Position numbers and translations under genes: made by a program. Shown here one piece after another: positions 17,710 to 25,475 of a DNA stretch of 64,000 nucleotides. How positions within the stretch are numbered: position 1 is the stretch's first letter; each line of letters opens with the position of its first letter. Source of the DNA: Microbacterium helvum (GTDB lineage Bacteria > Actinomycetota > Actinomycetes > Actinomycetales > Microbacteriaceae); contig NZ_JACXZS010000003.1 in assembly GCF_014779795.1 (NCBI RefSeq), positions 186,001 through 250,000 of the forward strand, in the 5' to 3' direction. A model generated the notes under the pieces. That model was given only the letters and a program-made list of their open reading frames with translations. It had not been told where the DNA came from and did not search any database.

Positions 17710-18996
17710 TCAGCGGTGCGGCAGCACGTCGTCCAGGTGCGCGGTGAGCTGGGCGGCCACATCCACCGACGTGCGGTCGTAGAGCCACTGGTACTGCAAC
17801 CCGTCCCACAGTGCCGTCAGCCACACCGCCTCGAACTCGGGGTCGCGGTGGGACGGCAGGTCGCCGTCCTGCTGGGCGCCGCGGAACAGTGCGGCGAAGT
17901 GGTCGATCACACCGCTGAGCCGCTGCTCGAAGTACGCGTGGGCGGGGTGGTCGGCGGGGACGGCCTCGCACGAGAGCACCGCATACACCTCGATGAGGCC
18001 CGGCGCGTCGACGGCGTTCTCGGCGGCGCCGGCGGGAAGCGTCCGCAGCTCGTCCGCCGCGCGGGCGGCGCGCACATACGAGCCGCGTGTCTCGATCTGA
18101 CGGTCCCGCTCGCTGAGAACGGCACTGAGGAGCTCTTCCTTCGAGCCGTAGTGGTGCAGCAGCGTCGACTTCGACACCCCCACGTGCTCGGCGATGTCGC
18201 GCAGACTGGTGTCGCCGTAGCCTTCCTGCGCGAACAGTGCGGTGGCGCCGGCGAGGATCTCGGCGCGCCGCTCGCGACCGACGCGGTAGCCGGCCGGCGG
18301 AGTGATGTCGTCGTTCGTGAACGACGGCATCGGCGGCACCGGTGCGGCGTGCTCACCGACTGCGGCATCGTCGGGGTCACGCCATCCGACGGGCAGGGCC
18401 AGCCCCTCTTCGTAGGTCTCCAGCGCCGTGACGACGTCGACGCGGTCGGGCAGGTACTGGCTGAGCAGCTGCAGGCCGTCCCATGCCGCGGCGATCCGCA
18501 CGGCCTCGCCGGCCGGGTCGCGGTCGGCGGACACCGTGTCTTGCGCGATCGCCTCGTCGACGGCATCCGTCGACAGTTCCCGCAGCCGGGCGTAGCGATC
18601 GCGCATGAACTCGTGCGCGGGATGGCGGGGACTGGATGCCTCGCCGGTGAGCGCCGCGAACAGGGCGAGGTAACCGGGAACCTCTTCGTTGCGCTGGGCG
18701 ATGAGGCTGTACCCCAGCGTGCCGGGCTCGTCGGCGGCGAGCTGTTCGAGAAGCGCGAGCTGGTTGTCGCTTTCGAATGACGCGACGATCTCGGCGAGCA
18801 CCGCGTCCTTGGTCGCGAAGTGGCGCAGCAGCCCGGGGTGACTGATGCCGGCGGCGGCCGCGACGTCGCGCAACGATGTGGCGCGGTAGCCGCGCGTGAC
18901 GAACAGATCGTGCGCGGCCGCGACGATCGCGGCGCGGGTGCGCACGAGCTGCGCGCTGCGGGCGGTCGCCGTGGGGGAGATCGTCGTCACGGCCAC
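17710..18996 (-). CDS. tandem-fused double TetR transcriptional regulator
   Basis: A 428-residue protein made of two complete TetR units. The first HTH is residues 20-71 (SLRDVAAAAGISHPGLLRHF) and the second 243-294 (SLRDIAEHVGVSKSTLLHHY). Each is followed by its own ligand-binding domain with the matching motif AWDGLQ or LWDGLQ near its end. Ordinary TetR proteins are about 200 residues and dimerise. It is divergent from the MFS/GH3 operon, with two direct-repeat sites in between, so it probably represses that operon and responds to its sugar. The start is GTG at 18996; a second GTG two codons later is possible. Confidence 0.9.
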   Translation of the reverse strand: MAVTTISPTATARSAQLVRTRAAIVAAAHDLFVTRGYRATSLRDVAAAAGISHPGLLRHFATKDAVLAEIVASFESDNQLALLEQLAADEPGTLGYSLIAQRNEEVPGYLALFAALTGEASSPRHPAHEFMRDRYARLRELSTDAVDEAIAQDTVSADRDPAGEAVRIAAAWDGLQLLSQYLPDRVDVVTALETYEEGLALPVGWRDPDDAAVGEHAAPVPPMPSFTNDDITPPAGYRVGRERRAEILAGATALFAQEGYGDTSLRDIAEHVGVSKSTLLHHYGSKEELLSAVLSERDRQIETRGSYVRAARAADELRTLPAGAAENAVDAPGLIEVYAVLSCEAVPADHPAHAYFEQRLSGVIDHFAALFRGAQQDGDLPSHRDPEFEAVWLTALWDGLQYQWLYDRTSVDVAAQLTAHLDDVLPHR

Positions 18997-19011
18997 AGTC
19001 TAGCGAGGTCG

Positions 19012-19047
19012 ATTACCAATCGGTCAGCTTTCAGTTACCAAACGGTC
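19012..19047. promoter_or_regulatory. two direct-repeat operator candidates for the double TetR
   Basis: ATTACCAATCGGTC (19012-19025) and GTTACCAAACGGTC (19034-19047) are direct repeats 22 bp apart, about two helical turns. Each contains ACC-N4-GGT symmetry. They lie between the regulator start and the MFS operon, and the second overlaps the -35 element at 19035-19040. Confidence 0.65.
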
Positions 19048-19063
19048 GATTTTCATGTATTCT
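19035..19063 (+). promoter_or_regulatory. candidate sigma-70 promoter of the MFS/GH3 operon
   Basis: TTACCA (19035-19040) and TATTCT (19058-19063) are separated by 17 nt, with the MFS ATG 54 nt further on. The -35 lies inside the second operator, which fits repression. Confidence 0.5.
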
Positions 19064-19116
19064 CGTGAATCGACGTCGTCTGAGTCGACGCGCGTCGCAC
19101 CCGAGAAAGGACTCCG

Positions 19117-20421
19117 ATGACAGAGCTGTCCTCCGCCGCGACGGCCGCGGCCGCCGGCACGACCGGCTTCAAGGCGCCGGGCACGACGCCCGCCAAGACC
19201 CCGCGCGGGTACACCCCGGCACTCGCGGGCGCGAACTTCGGCGTCTACCTGGCGCTGCTGACGCCGGTGCTGGTGTCGATGGCCTTCAAGGTGCAGCACA
19301 TCACCGGATCGGCGGAAGAGGCGACGGCGCAGCTCGGGCTGCTCATGGGCGTCGGTGCGCTGTTCGCGCTCATCGCCAACCCGCTCGCCGGCCGCCTGTC
19401 CGACCGCACCACGTCCCGCTTCGGCATGCGCCGCCCCTGGATCCTCGGCGGCACGCTCGTCGGCCTCGGCGGCTTCGCCCTCATCGGCGTCGCGAACTCG
19501 GTCTGGGTCGTCCTGATCGCCTGGTGCCTCGTGCAGACCGCCATGAACGCGGTCCTCGCCGCGGCGAACGCGACGCTCCCCGACCAGGTGCCCGTCTCGG
19601 GCCGCGGCAAGGTCTCGGGCATCGTCGGCCTGACGACGCCGCTCGGCATCCTCGCCGGCTCGTTCCTCGTCAACTTCCTGTCGGACGACTTCGCGCGCTT
19701 CGTCGTGCCGGCCGCCATCGCCACCGTGCTCGCCGTGCTCTTCGTGCTCGTGCTCAAGGACCGCCGCCTCGAAGAGAAGCCCGCGCAGCGCTTCACGATC
19801 GGCCAGTTCTTCGGCTCGTTCGTGTTCAACCCGGCCAAGCACCCCGACTTCGGCTGGACCTGGCTCACGAAGTTCCTCGTGATGTTCGGCTACGCCGGCA
19901 TCGCCACCTTCCTGCCCTTCTACCTGACCGAGAAGTTCGGCCTCGACGAGCAGACCGCGATCTCGACGATCCTCGTCGCCAACCTCGCATCCATGGTCGC
20001 GATGGCGATCTCGGGCCCGCTGGGCGGTGTGCTGTCCGACCGGATCGGCAAGCGTCGTCCGTTCGTCGCCATCGCCGGCGGCATCATGGTCGTCGGTCTC
20101 GTGGTCCTCGCCTTCGCGCCGAGCGTCCCCGTGGTGCTGGTCGCGCAGGCGATCATCGGCCTCGGCGCCGGCTCGTTCATGTCGGTCGACCTGGCGCTGG
20201 CGACCGAGGTGCTGCCGAACCCCGAAGACACGGCCAAGGACCTCGGCGTCCTCAACATCGCCAACGCCCTGCCGCAGTCGATCGCCCCGGCGATCGCGCC
20301 GGGCATCATCGCGCTCGGCGCCGCCACGCCGCTCGGCGGCTACACCGTGTACTACCTCTTCGGCGCGCTCGTCGCCCTCGCCGGCGCCGTGCTCGTCTAC
20401 CGGATCAAGGGAGTGAAGTGA
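19117..20421 (+). CDS. MFS transporter, sugar/glycoside importer
   Basis: A 434-residue protein with 12 predicted membrane segments and a hydrophilic N-terminal tail. The cytoplasmic loops carry the MFS signatures GRLSDRTTSRFGMRRP after helix 2 and GGVLSDRIGKRRP in the second half. It resembles GPH/MelB-like and other sugar-cation symporters. The ribosome site AGAAAGGA precedes ATG. The stop overlaps the start of the GH3 gene by 1 nt, so the two are coupled: uptake here and hydrolysis by the next gene, under the double TetR. Confidence 0.85.
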   Translation: MTELSSAATAAAAGTTGFKAPGTTPAKTPRGYTPALAGANFGVYLALLTPVLVSMAFKVQHITGSAEEATAQLGLLMGVGALFALIANPLAGRLSDRTTSRFGMRRPWILGGTLVGLGGFALIGVANSVWVVLIAWCLVQTAMNAVLAAANATLPDQVPVSGRGKVSGIVGLTTPLGILAGSFLVNFLSDDFARFVVPAAIATVLAVLFVLVLKDRRLEEKPAQRFTIGQFFGSFVFNPAKHPDFGWTWLTKFLVMFGYAGIATFLPFYLTEKFGLDEQTAISTILVANLASMVAMAISGPLGGVLSDRIGKRRPFVAIAGGIMVVGLVVLAFAPSVPVVLVAQAIIGLGAGSFMSVDLALATEVLPNPEDTAKDLGVLNIANALPQSIAPAIAPGIIALGAATPLGGYTVYYLFGALVALAGAVLVYRIKGVK

Positions 20422-22220
20422 TGACGGACACCACGACGATGGATCAGGATGCCGCACCCGCCGCCGCCGAGCGCCCCTGGCTCGACGCGAGCCTGCCGAT
20501 CGATGAGCGCGTCGAGCTGCTCCTCCGCGAGATGACCCTGGAAGAGAAGGCGGGCCTCTTCTTCCAGACGATGATCACGATGGGCCCCGACGGCGAGCTC
20601 GCCGAGGCCGACCCGATGTTCGGGCTGCCGTCGAACCGCGAGTACGTGGTCGACCGGCAGATGAGCCACTTCAACCTGCTGGGCGTGGCGCCCACCGCCG
20701 GTGCGATCGCACGCTGGCACAACGCGCTGCAGGAGCTGGCGGCATCCACTCGCCTCGGCATCCCGGTGACGATCTCGACCGACCCTCGGCACTCGTTCAC
20801 CGAGAACCCGGGCGCATCGATGCTGTCGGGTCCGTTCTCGCAGTGGCCCGACACGCTCGGTCTCGCGGCGACGCGTGACGCCGAGCTCGTCGAGCGCTTC
20901 GGCGACATTGCCCGCCAGGAGTACACGGCCGTCGGCATCCGTGTCGCCCTGCACCCGCAGGTCGACCTCGCCACCGAGCCGCGCTGGTCGCGGCAGCTGC
21001 AGACGTTCGGCGAGGACGCGGAGGTGTCGGGCGAGCTCGGCGCCGCGTACATCCGGGGGTTCCAGAACGGCGAGTCGTTCGGGCCGGGGGCGGTCTCGAC
21101 CATGGTCAAGCACTTCCCCGGCGGCGGCCCCCAGCAGGACGGCGAGGACCCGCACTTCGAATACGGCCGCGAGCAGGTGTATCCCGGCGGCAGGTTCGAG
21201 CTGCACCTGAAGCCCTTCGAAGACGCGTTCGCCGCCGGCGTGCGCCAGGTCATGCCGTACTACGGCATGCCGGTCGGCACCGAGTACGAAGAGGTCGGCT
21301 TCGGCTTCAACAAGTCGGTGCTGACGGGCCTGCTGCGCGAGCGCTACGGCTTCGACGGCGTGGTCTGCACCGACTGGGGCCTCATCACCGACGCCGAGAT
21401 CATGGGCCAGCCGTTCCCGGCTCGCGCGTGGGGCGTCGAGCACCTCACCCGTGAGGAGCGCATGGTCAAGATCATCGAGGCCGGCGCCGACCAGTTCGGC
21501 GGCGAGGCGTGCCCCGAGCTGCTCGTGGAACTCGTCGCGGACGGCCGCGTCGCCGAGGAGCGACTGGATGCCTCGGCCCGGCGCCTGCTGCGCGAGAAGT
21601 TCGCGCTCGGCCTGTTCGAGGACCCGTACGTGGACGCCGAGGCGGCCGACCGCATCGTCGGCTCGGCCGAGTTCCGGGCGGCGGGGGATGCCGCGCAGCG
21701 CGCCGCGCTGACGATCCTCGCCAACCGCGACGGCGCCCTGCCGTTCACGAAGGGCGTGAAGGTGTACGTCGAGGGCATCGACGCAGAGACGGCGGCCGCC
21801 TACGGCACGGTCGTCGAGACGCCCGCCGAGGCCGACATCGCGGTGCTGCGCCTGCAGGCGCCGTACGAGCAGCGGGGTGCGGGATTCGAGTCGTTCTTCC
21901 ACGCCGGATCTCTCGACTTCGCGCCCGAGACCATCGCCCACGTGGGCGAGGTGGCCGCCGCGGTGCCGACCGTCGTCGACGTGTTCCTGGACCGTCCCGC
22001 GATCCTCGGCCCGATCGTCGACGCCGCACACGCGGTCGTCGCCAACTGGGGTGCGAGCTCGGCCGCCCTGCTGGACGTGCTCACCGGTGCGGCCGAGGCC
22101 AAGGGCCGGCTGCCGTTCGACATCCCGCGCTCGATGGCGGCGGTCGAGGCCTCGCGCCCCGACGTGCCGTTCGACACCGAGGACCCGCTGTTCCGCTTCG
22201 GCCACGGCCTCACCCTGTAG
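20421..22220 (+). CDS. glycoside hydrolase family 3 protein
   Basis: A 599-residue GH3 enzyme without a signal peptide. The (alpha/beta)8 domain has KHFPGGG and the nucleophile Asp318 in GVVCTDWG. The second alpha/beta sandwich domain, from about residue 440, is present, and no Fn3 domain follows. It likely releases non-reducing beta-linked sugars (glucose, xylose or N-acetylglucosamine) from imported oligosaccharides in the cytoplasm. It is coupled to the MFS gene. A perfect hairpin terminator follows. The exact sugar cannot be read from sequence. Confidence 0.88.
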   Translation: MTDTTTMDQDAAPAAAERPWLDASLPIDERVELLLREMTLEEKAGLFFQTMITMGPDGELAEADPMFGLPSNREYVVDRQMSHFNLLGVAPTAGAIARWHNALQELAASTRLGIPVTISTDPRHSFTENPGASMLSGPFSQWPDTLGLAATRDAELVERFGDIARQEYTAVGIRVALHPQVDLATEPRWSRQLQTFGEDAEVSGELGAAYIRGFQNGESFGPGAVSTMVKHFPGGGPQQDGEDPHFEYGREQVYPGGRFELHLKPFEDAFAAGVRQVMPYYGMPVGTEYEEVGFGFNKSVLTGLLRERYGFDGVVCTDWGLITDAEIMGQPFPARAWGVEHLTREERMVKIIEAGADQFGGEACPELLVELVADGRVAEERLDASARRLLREKFALGLFEDPYVDAEAADRIVGSAEFRAAGDAAQRAALTILANRDGALPFTKGVKVYVEGIDAETAAAYGTVVETPAEADIAVLRLQAPYEQRGAGFESFFHAGSLDFAPETIAHVGEVAAAVPTVVDVFLDRPAILGPIVDAAHAVVANWGASSAALLDVLTGAAEAKGRLPFDIPRSMAAVEASRPDVPFDTEDPLFRFGHGLTL

Positions 22221-22242
22221 TTCCCCCTCGTTCCAGCCGAAC

Positions 22243-22275
22243 GGATGCCGCACCGCGACTCGCGGTGCGGCATCC
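22243..22275 (+). terminator. 15-bp perfect hairpin after GH3
   Basis: GGATGCCGCACCGCG (22243-22257) pairs perfectly with 22261-22275 around a 3-nt loop, 22 nt after the stop. Confidence 0.8.
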
Positions 22276-22406
22276 TTCGTCCTGCGTCCCGCCGTGACCC
22301 CCGGCGTCCCCGCGAACGGCGCCACTTCTCTGATTCGGCACCACAGATCTGGTGCGCCGCGGCGGGAAACCGGCGCCCGTCGCGCCGAGCACTCACGGAG
22401 GCGGTG

Positions 22407-23300
22407 TCACGTGCCGGCGCCGGGCACGACGATGACCGGGACGGGGGCGTTGCGCAGGATCTTCGACGCGCTGGAGCCGAGGAACACCTGGGCCAGGCGG
22501 TGGGTCGACGACGAGCCGACGACGAGGACGTCGCCGTCCGTCCAGCCGACGGACGACACCGCGGTGCTCCAGTCGGGTGCGGCCGAGATGCCGTGCTCGA
22601 CCTCGTCGTCGGTGAAGCCCGACGACTGCAGGTGGGCCACCGCCTCGGCCTGCGCGGCGTTCGCCTGCGTCGTCCAGGCGTCGATCACCTGAGCCTGCGC
22701 GTGGCTGACGTCGGTGGTGACGGGGCGTCTCGCCGGGTCGACGAGGAACGTGATCAGGCGCATGCGCGCAGAGGAGTCGCGAGCGATGCCGGCGACGCGG
22801 TCCACCAGCGACCAGCTGGCATCGTCGTCGCGGAAGCCGATCGTCACCCGGGTGATCCCGCTGGTCGTGCGGTAGCTCCGCGGCGCGATGGCCACGGGCA
22901 CCGGAGACGAATGGACGAGCCTGTCCGTCTTCGACGTCAGACGCACCCTTCCAGGCTCCGCCTCTTCGGCCGAGCCGACGACGATGAGTGCGGCATCCCG
23001 CGCCGTCGCCTGCTCGATGAGGGTCGCCGGGACGGATCGTCCCGTGACCCAGACCGCCTCGGCGGGCAGCCGCGGATGGTGGGCGAAGTCGGCGACCGCG
23101 AGCTCGGCGCTCCGCTGCCCTTCGCCGGCCGCCCACTCCTCGTACTCGCGGTCGACGCCGCCGGCCAGCGGCGTGCCCCACCCCTGCGGCACGACCGACA
23201 CCGCGACGACCGGTTCGGGATGCGAGCGGGCGAACTGGAAGGCGAGCTCGAGGGCGCTGCGGTCGTCGTTGCGGGGGCCGTAGCCGACGACGTACGTCAC
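22407..23300 (-). CDS. universal stress protein with two UspA domains
   Basis: A 297-residue protein of two tandem Usp domains. The first ends with GSAEEAEPGRVRLTSKTDRLVHSSPVPV and the second with VGSSSTHRLAQVFLGSSASKIL. The G-x2-G-x9-G(S/T) ATP-binding pattern is partly degenerate. The GTG start at 23300 overlaps the stop of the permease gene (GTGA), so both are coupled. Usp proteins near APC permeases may adjust transport under stress; the exact role is unknown. Confidence 0.85.
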   Translation of the reverse strand: MTYVVGYGPRNDDRSALELAFQFARSHPEPVVAVSVVPQGWGTPLAGGVDREYEEWAAGEGQRSAELAVADFAHHPRLPAEAVWVTGRSVPATLIEQATARDAALIVVGSAEEAEPGRVRLTSKTDRLVHSSPVPVAIAPRSYRTTSGITRVTIGFRDDDASWSLVDRVAGIARDSSARMRLITFLVDPARRPVTTDVSHAQAQVIDAWTTQANAAQAEAVAHLQSSGFTDDEVEHGISAAPDWSTAVSSVGWTDGDVLVVGSSSTHRLAQVFLGSSASKILRNAPVPVIVVPGAGT

Positions 23301-24775
23301 TGCTCCTCCTCCGGCCGGATCGGCTCGGCGATCTGCTCGTCGGACGTGTAGTCGTTGAGGGTCGCGTGCCGGCGGCCGTAGAACCAGTAGTACAGCAGCA
23401 CGATCGCGATCCAGGCGCCGAAGATCACCCACGTCACCGCGGCGAGCCCGGACAGGATGTACACGCACGCGGCGATCGTGAGGATCGGCACCACGGGATA
23501 CAGCGGAACGCGGAACGGCCGTTCCAGGTCGGGCTTGGTGCGCCGCAGCACGATCACCGCGAGCGCGACCACGATGAAGGCCATCAGCGTGCCGATCGAC
23601 ACGGTGTCCCAGAGATAGTCCGACGGCACGAATCCCGCGACGATCGCGACGATCACCGACACGACGACCGTGTTGTAGATGGGCGTCAGGGTCTTGGCGT
23701 TCACGCGCACGAACCGGCGGGGCACGAAGCCGTCGCGAGAGATCGAGAACAGGATCCGCGTCTGTCCGTACAGGGTGACGAGGGTCACCGAGAAGATCGA
23801 GACCACCGCGCCGGCCGCGAGGATCGTGCCCCAGATCGGTGTGCCGGTGACGTTCTCGAGGATCTTCGCGAGACCGGCCTCACCGGCTGCTTCGGTGGAG
23901 AAGAACTCGACAGGCTCGGCGGCGAGACCCGCGATCGCCACCAGGATGTACACCGTCGAGACGATGATCAGGGCGCCGATGATCGCGCGCGGCAGCGCCT
24001 TCTGCGGATTGCGCACCTCTTCACCTGCGGTCGCGACGGCATCGAGGCCGATGAACGAGAAGAAGATCGTGCCGGCTGCGGCGCTGATGCCGGGGGCGCC
24101 GAAGCGGAAGAAGTCCTCGAAGTGGTCGGCGTTGAACGCCGTCAGGCCGAGCACGATGAACAGCGCCAGCACCCCGAGCTTGATGAGCACCATGACGGCG
24201 TTCACGGTCGCGGACTCGGCGACGCCGCGGATCAGCAGCAGGCAGCACAGCCCGACCAGCACGACCGCGGGCAGGTTGATGACGCCGCCGGTCGCGGCGC
24301 CGTCCGACCCCGGGATGAACGACACCGACAGCGCCTCGGGAAGCCGGAAGCCCAGCGTGTTCTGCAGCAGCTCGTTGAAGTAGCCGCTCCAGCCCACCGC
24401 GACCGCTGAGACCGCGACGCCGTACTCGAGCAGCACGCACCCCGCAATGACGATCGCCCAGACCTCGCCGAGCGCGTGGTACGTGTACGAATAGGTCGAT
24501 CCGCTCACCGGGATCGCCGCCGCGAGCTCGGCATAGCAGAGCGCCGACAGCCCGGCGCAGATCGCGGCCACGACGAACGAGACGATGACGGCCGGCCCCG
24601 CCTTGGGGATTGACTCGCTCAGCACGAAGAAGATGCCGGTGCCGACGGTCGCCCCGACGCCGAACATCATCAGCTGGAACGTGCTGAGGTTGCGGGCGAG
24701 CTCCTCGCCCTGGTGGTGCTTGTGCTGCACGACGATGGGCTTGCGCCGAAACAGCTGCGCGCCGACTGTGCCCAT
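23297..24775 (-). CDS. APC family amino acid permease
   Basis: A 492-residue protein with 12 or more predicted membrane helices and the APC hallmark GVGATVGTGIFFVLSES near residue 40. FFSFIGLDAVATAGEEVRNPQKALPRAI, around helices 6-7, marks the cationic amino acid transporter (CAT/YfnA-like) branch. It probably imports a basic or neutral amino acid by proton coupling. The ATG at 24775 is supported by the typical N-terminal hydrophilic leader. It is the first gene of a two-gene unit with the Usp protein. Confidence 0.88.
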   Translation of the reverse strand: MGTVGAQLFRRKPIVVQHKHHQGEELARNLSTFQLMMFGVGATVGTGIFFVLSESIPKAGPAVIVSFVVAAICAGLSALCYAELAAAIPVSGSTYSYTYHALGEVWAIVIAGCVLLEYGVAVSAVAVGWSGYFNELLQNTLGFRLPEALSVSFIPGSDGAATGGVINLPAVVLVGLCCLLLIRGVAESATVNAVMVLIKLGVLALFIVLGLTAFNADHFEDFFRFGAPGISAAAGTIFFSFIGLDAVATAGEEVRNPQKALPRAIIGALIIVSTVYILVAIAGLAAEPVEFFSTEAAGEAGLAKILENVTGTPIWGTILAAGAVVSIFSVTLVTLYGQTRILFSISRDGFVPRRFVRVNAKTLTPIYNTVVVSVIVAIVAGFVPSDYLWDTVSIGTLMAFIVVALAVIVLRRTKPDLERPFRVPLYPVVPILTIAACVYILSGLAAVTWVIFGAWIAIVLLYYWFYGRRHATLNDYTSDEQIAEPIRPEEEQ

Positions 24776-24891
24776 GACCGACCCCCGCCCGTCGCCCGGG
24801 CCACGGCGCCCGGATCGCCCAAGTCTCGCGGTCGGAGGGGCCGGCGTACAGCCCCCGTCGAGCAGCCGGTGTCCGGGATCCCAGACGCGCG

Positions 24892-25251
24892 TCAGCGGTC
24901 GGTGACGAGGAGCGAATTGCCGTCCGGGTCGACGGCTGTGAAGAACAGGCAGCGAGCAGGGTCGCCGAACACCTCGCTCGGGGCGGCCCCGAGCGCGGCG
25001 AACCGCTCGCGCGCCGGCGCCACATCGGCGACGCGGAAGTTGCAGGTCGCCCATGGCAGGCCGGGCTCGGCCTGGATGCCGCTCACCGGCCCCATCAGCG
25101 TCACCTGGCCCTGCGAGCCCGCCAGCACGCTCGAGAACTCGGTCGCCTCGACGACCGTGAGCCCGAAGGCCTCGGCGTACCATCGCGCGCTCTCGAGCGG
25201 ATCGCGGACCGGGATGAAGGCGGTGGTGATGGCGGCGGCCCCGGTTGTCAT
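24892..25251 (-). CDS. VOC family (glyoxalase-like) protein
   Basis: A 119-residue single-domain protein with the beta-alpha-beta-beta-beta halves of the vicinal-oxygen-chelate fold. It opens with FIPVRDPLESARWYAEAFGL and closes with FFTAVDPDGNSLLV, where a Glu ligand is usually found but Asn is present here. It could be a dioxygenase, glyoxalase or resistance protein; the metal site looks incomplete. It is monocistronic, 117 nt upstream of the permease gene. Confidence 0.8.
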   Translation of the reverse strand: MTTGAAAITTAFIPVRDPLESARWYAEAFGLTVVEATEFSSVLAGSQGQVTLMGPVSGIQAEPGLPWATCNFRVADVAPARERFAALGAAPSEVFGDPARCLFFTAVDPDGNSLLVTDR

Positions 25252-25408
25252 GGCCCGAGCCTAGGCCGTGCCGGCGACACCGGCCGCCGGCATCCCGTCG
25301 TCGACGACGAGCGATCGCGGCGGTCGCGTCGACCGGCAGGGCTGTGCGCCCCGTACAACGCAGCGACCCCACGTCGCGCGCTGCGGTTGTCGAAAACCAC
25401 CAGCTGCT

Positions 25409-25437
25409 TTGCTCGTCGCTTGTGGGAGTCCTACGGT
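25409..25437 (+). promoter_or_regulatory. weak sigma-70-like promoter candidate
   Basis: TTGCTC (25409-25414) and TACGGT (25432-25437) have 17-nt spacing, ending 38 nt before the ATG of the acyl-CoA oxidase-like gene. Matches to consensus are only moderate. Confidence 0.35.
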
Positions 25438-25475
25438 CGAAAGTGACCTTCCCCGTCCCTCCGAGAGGTGATGAC

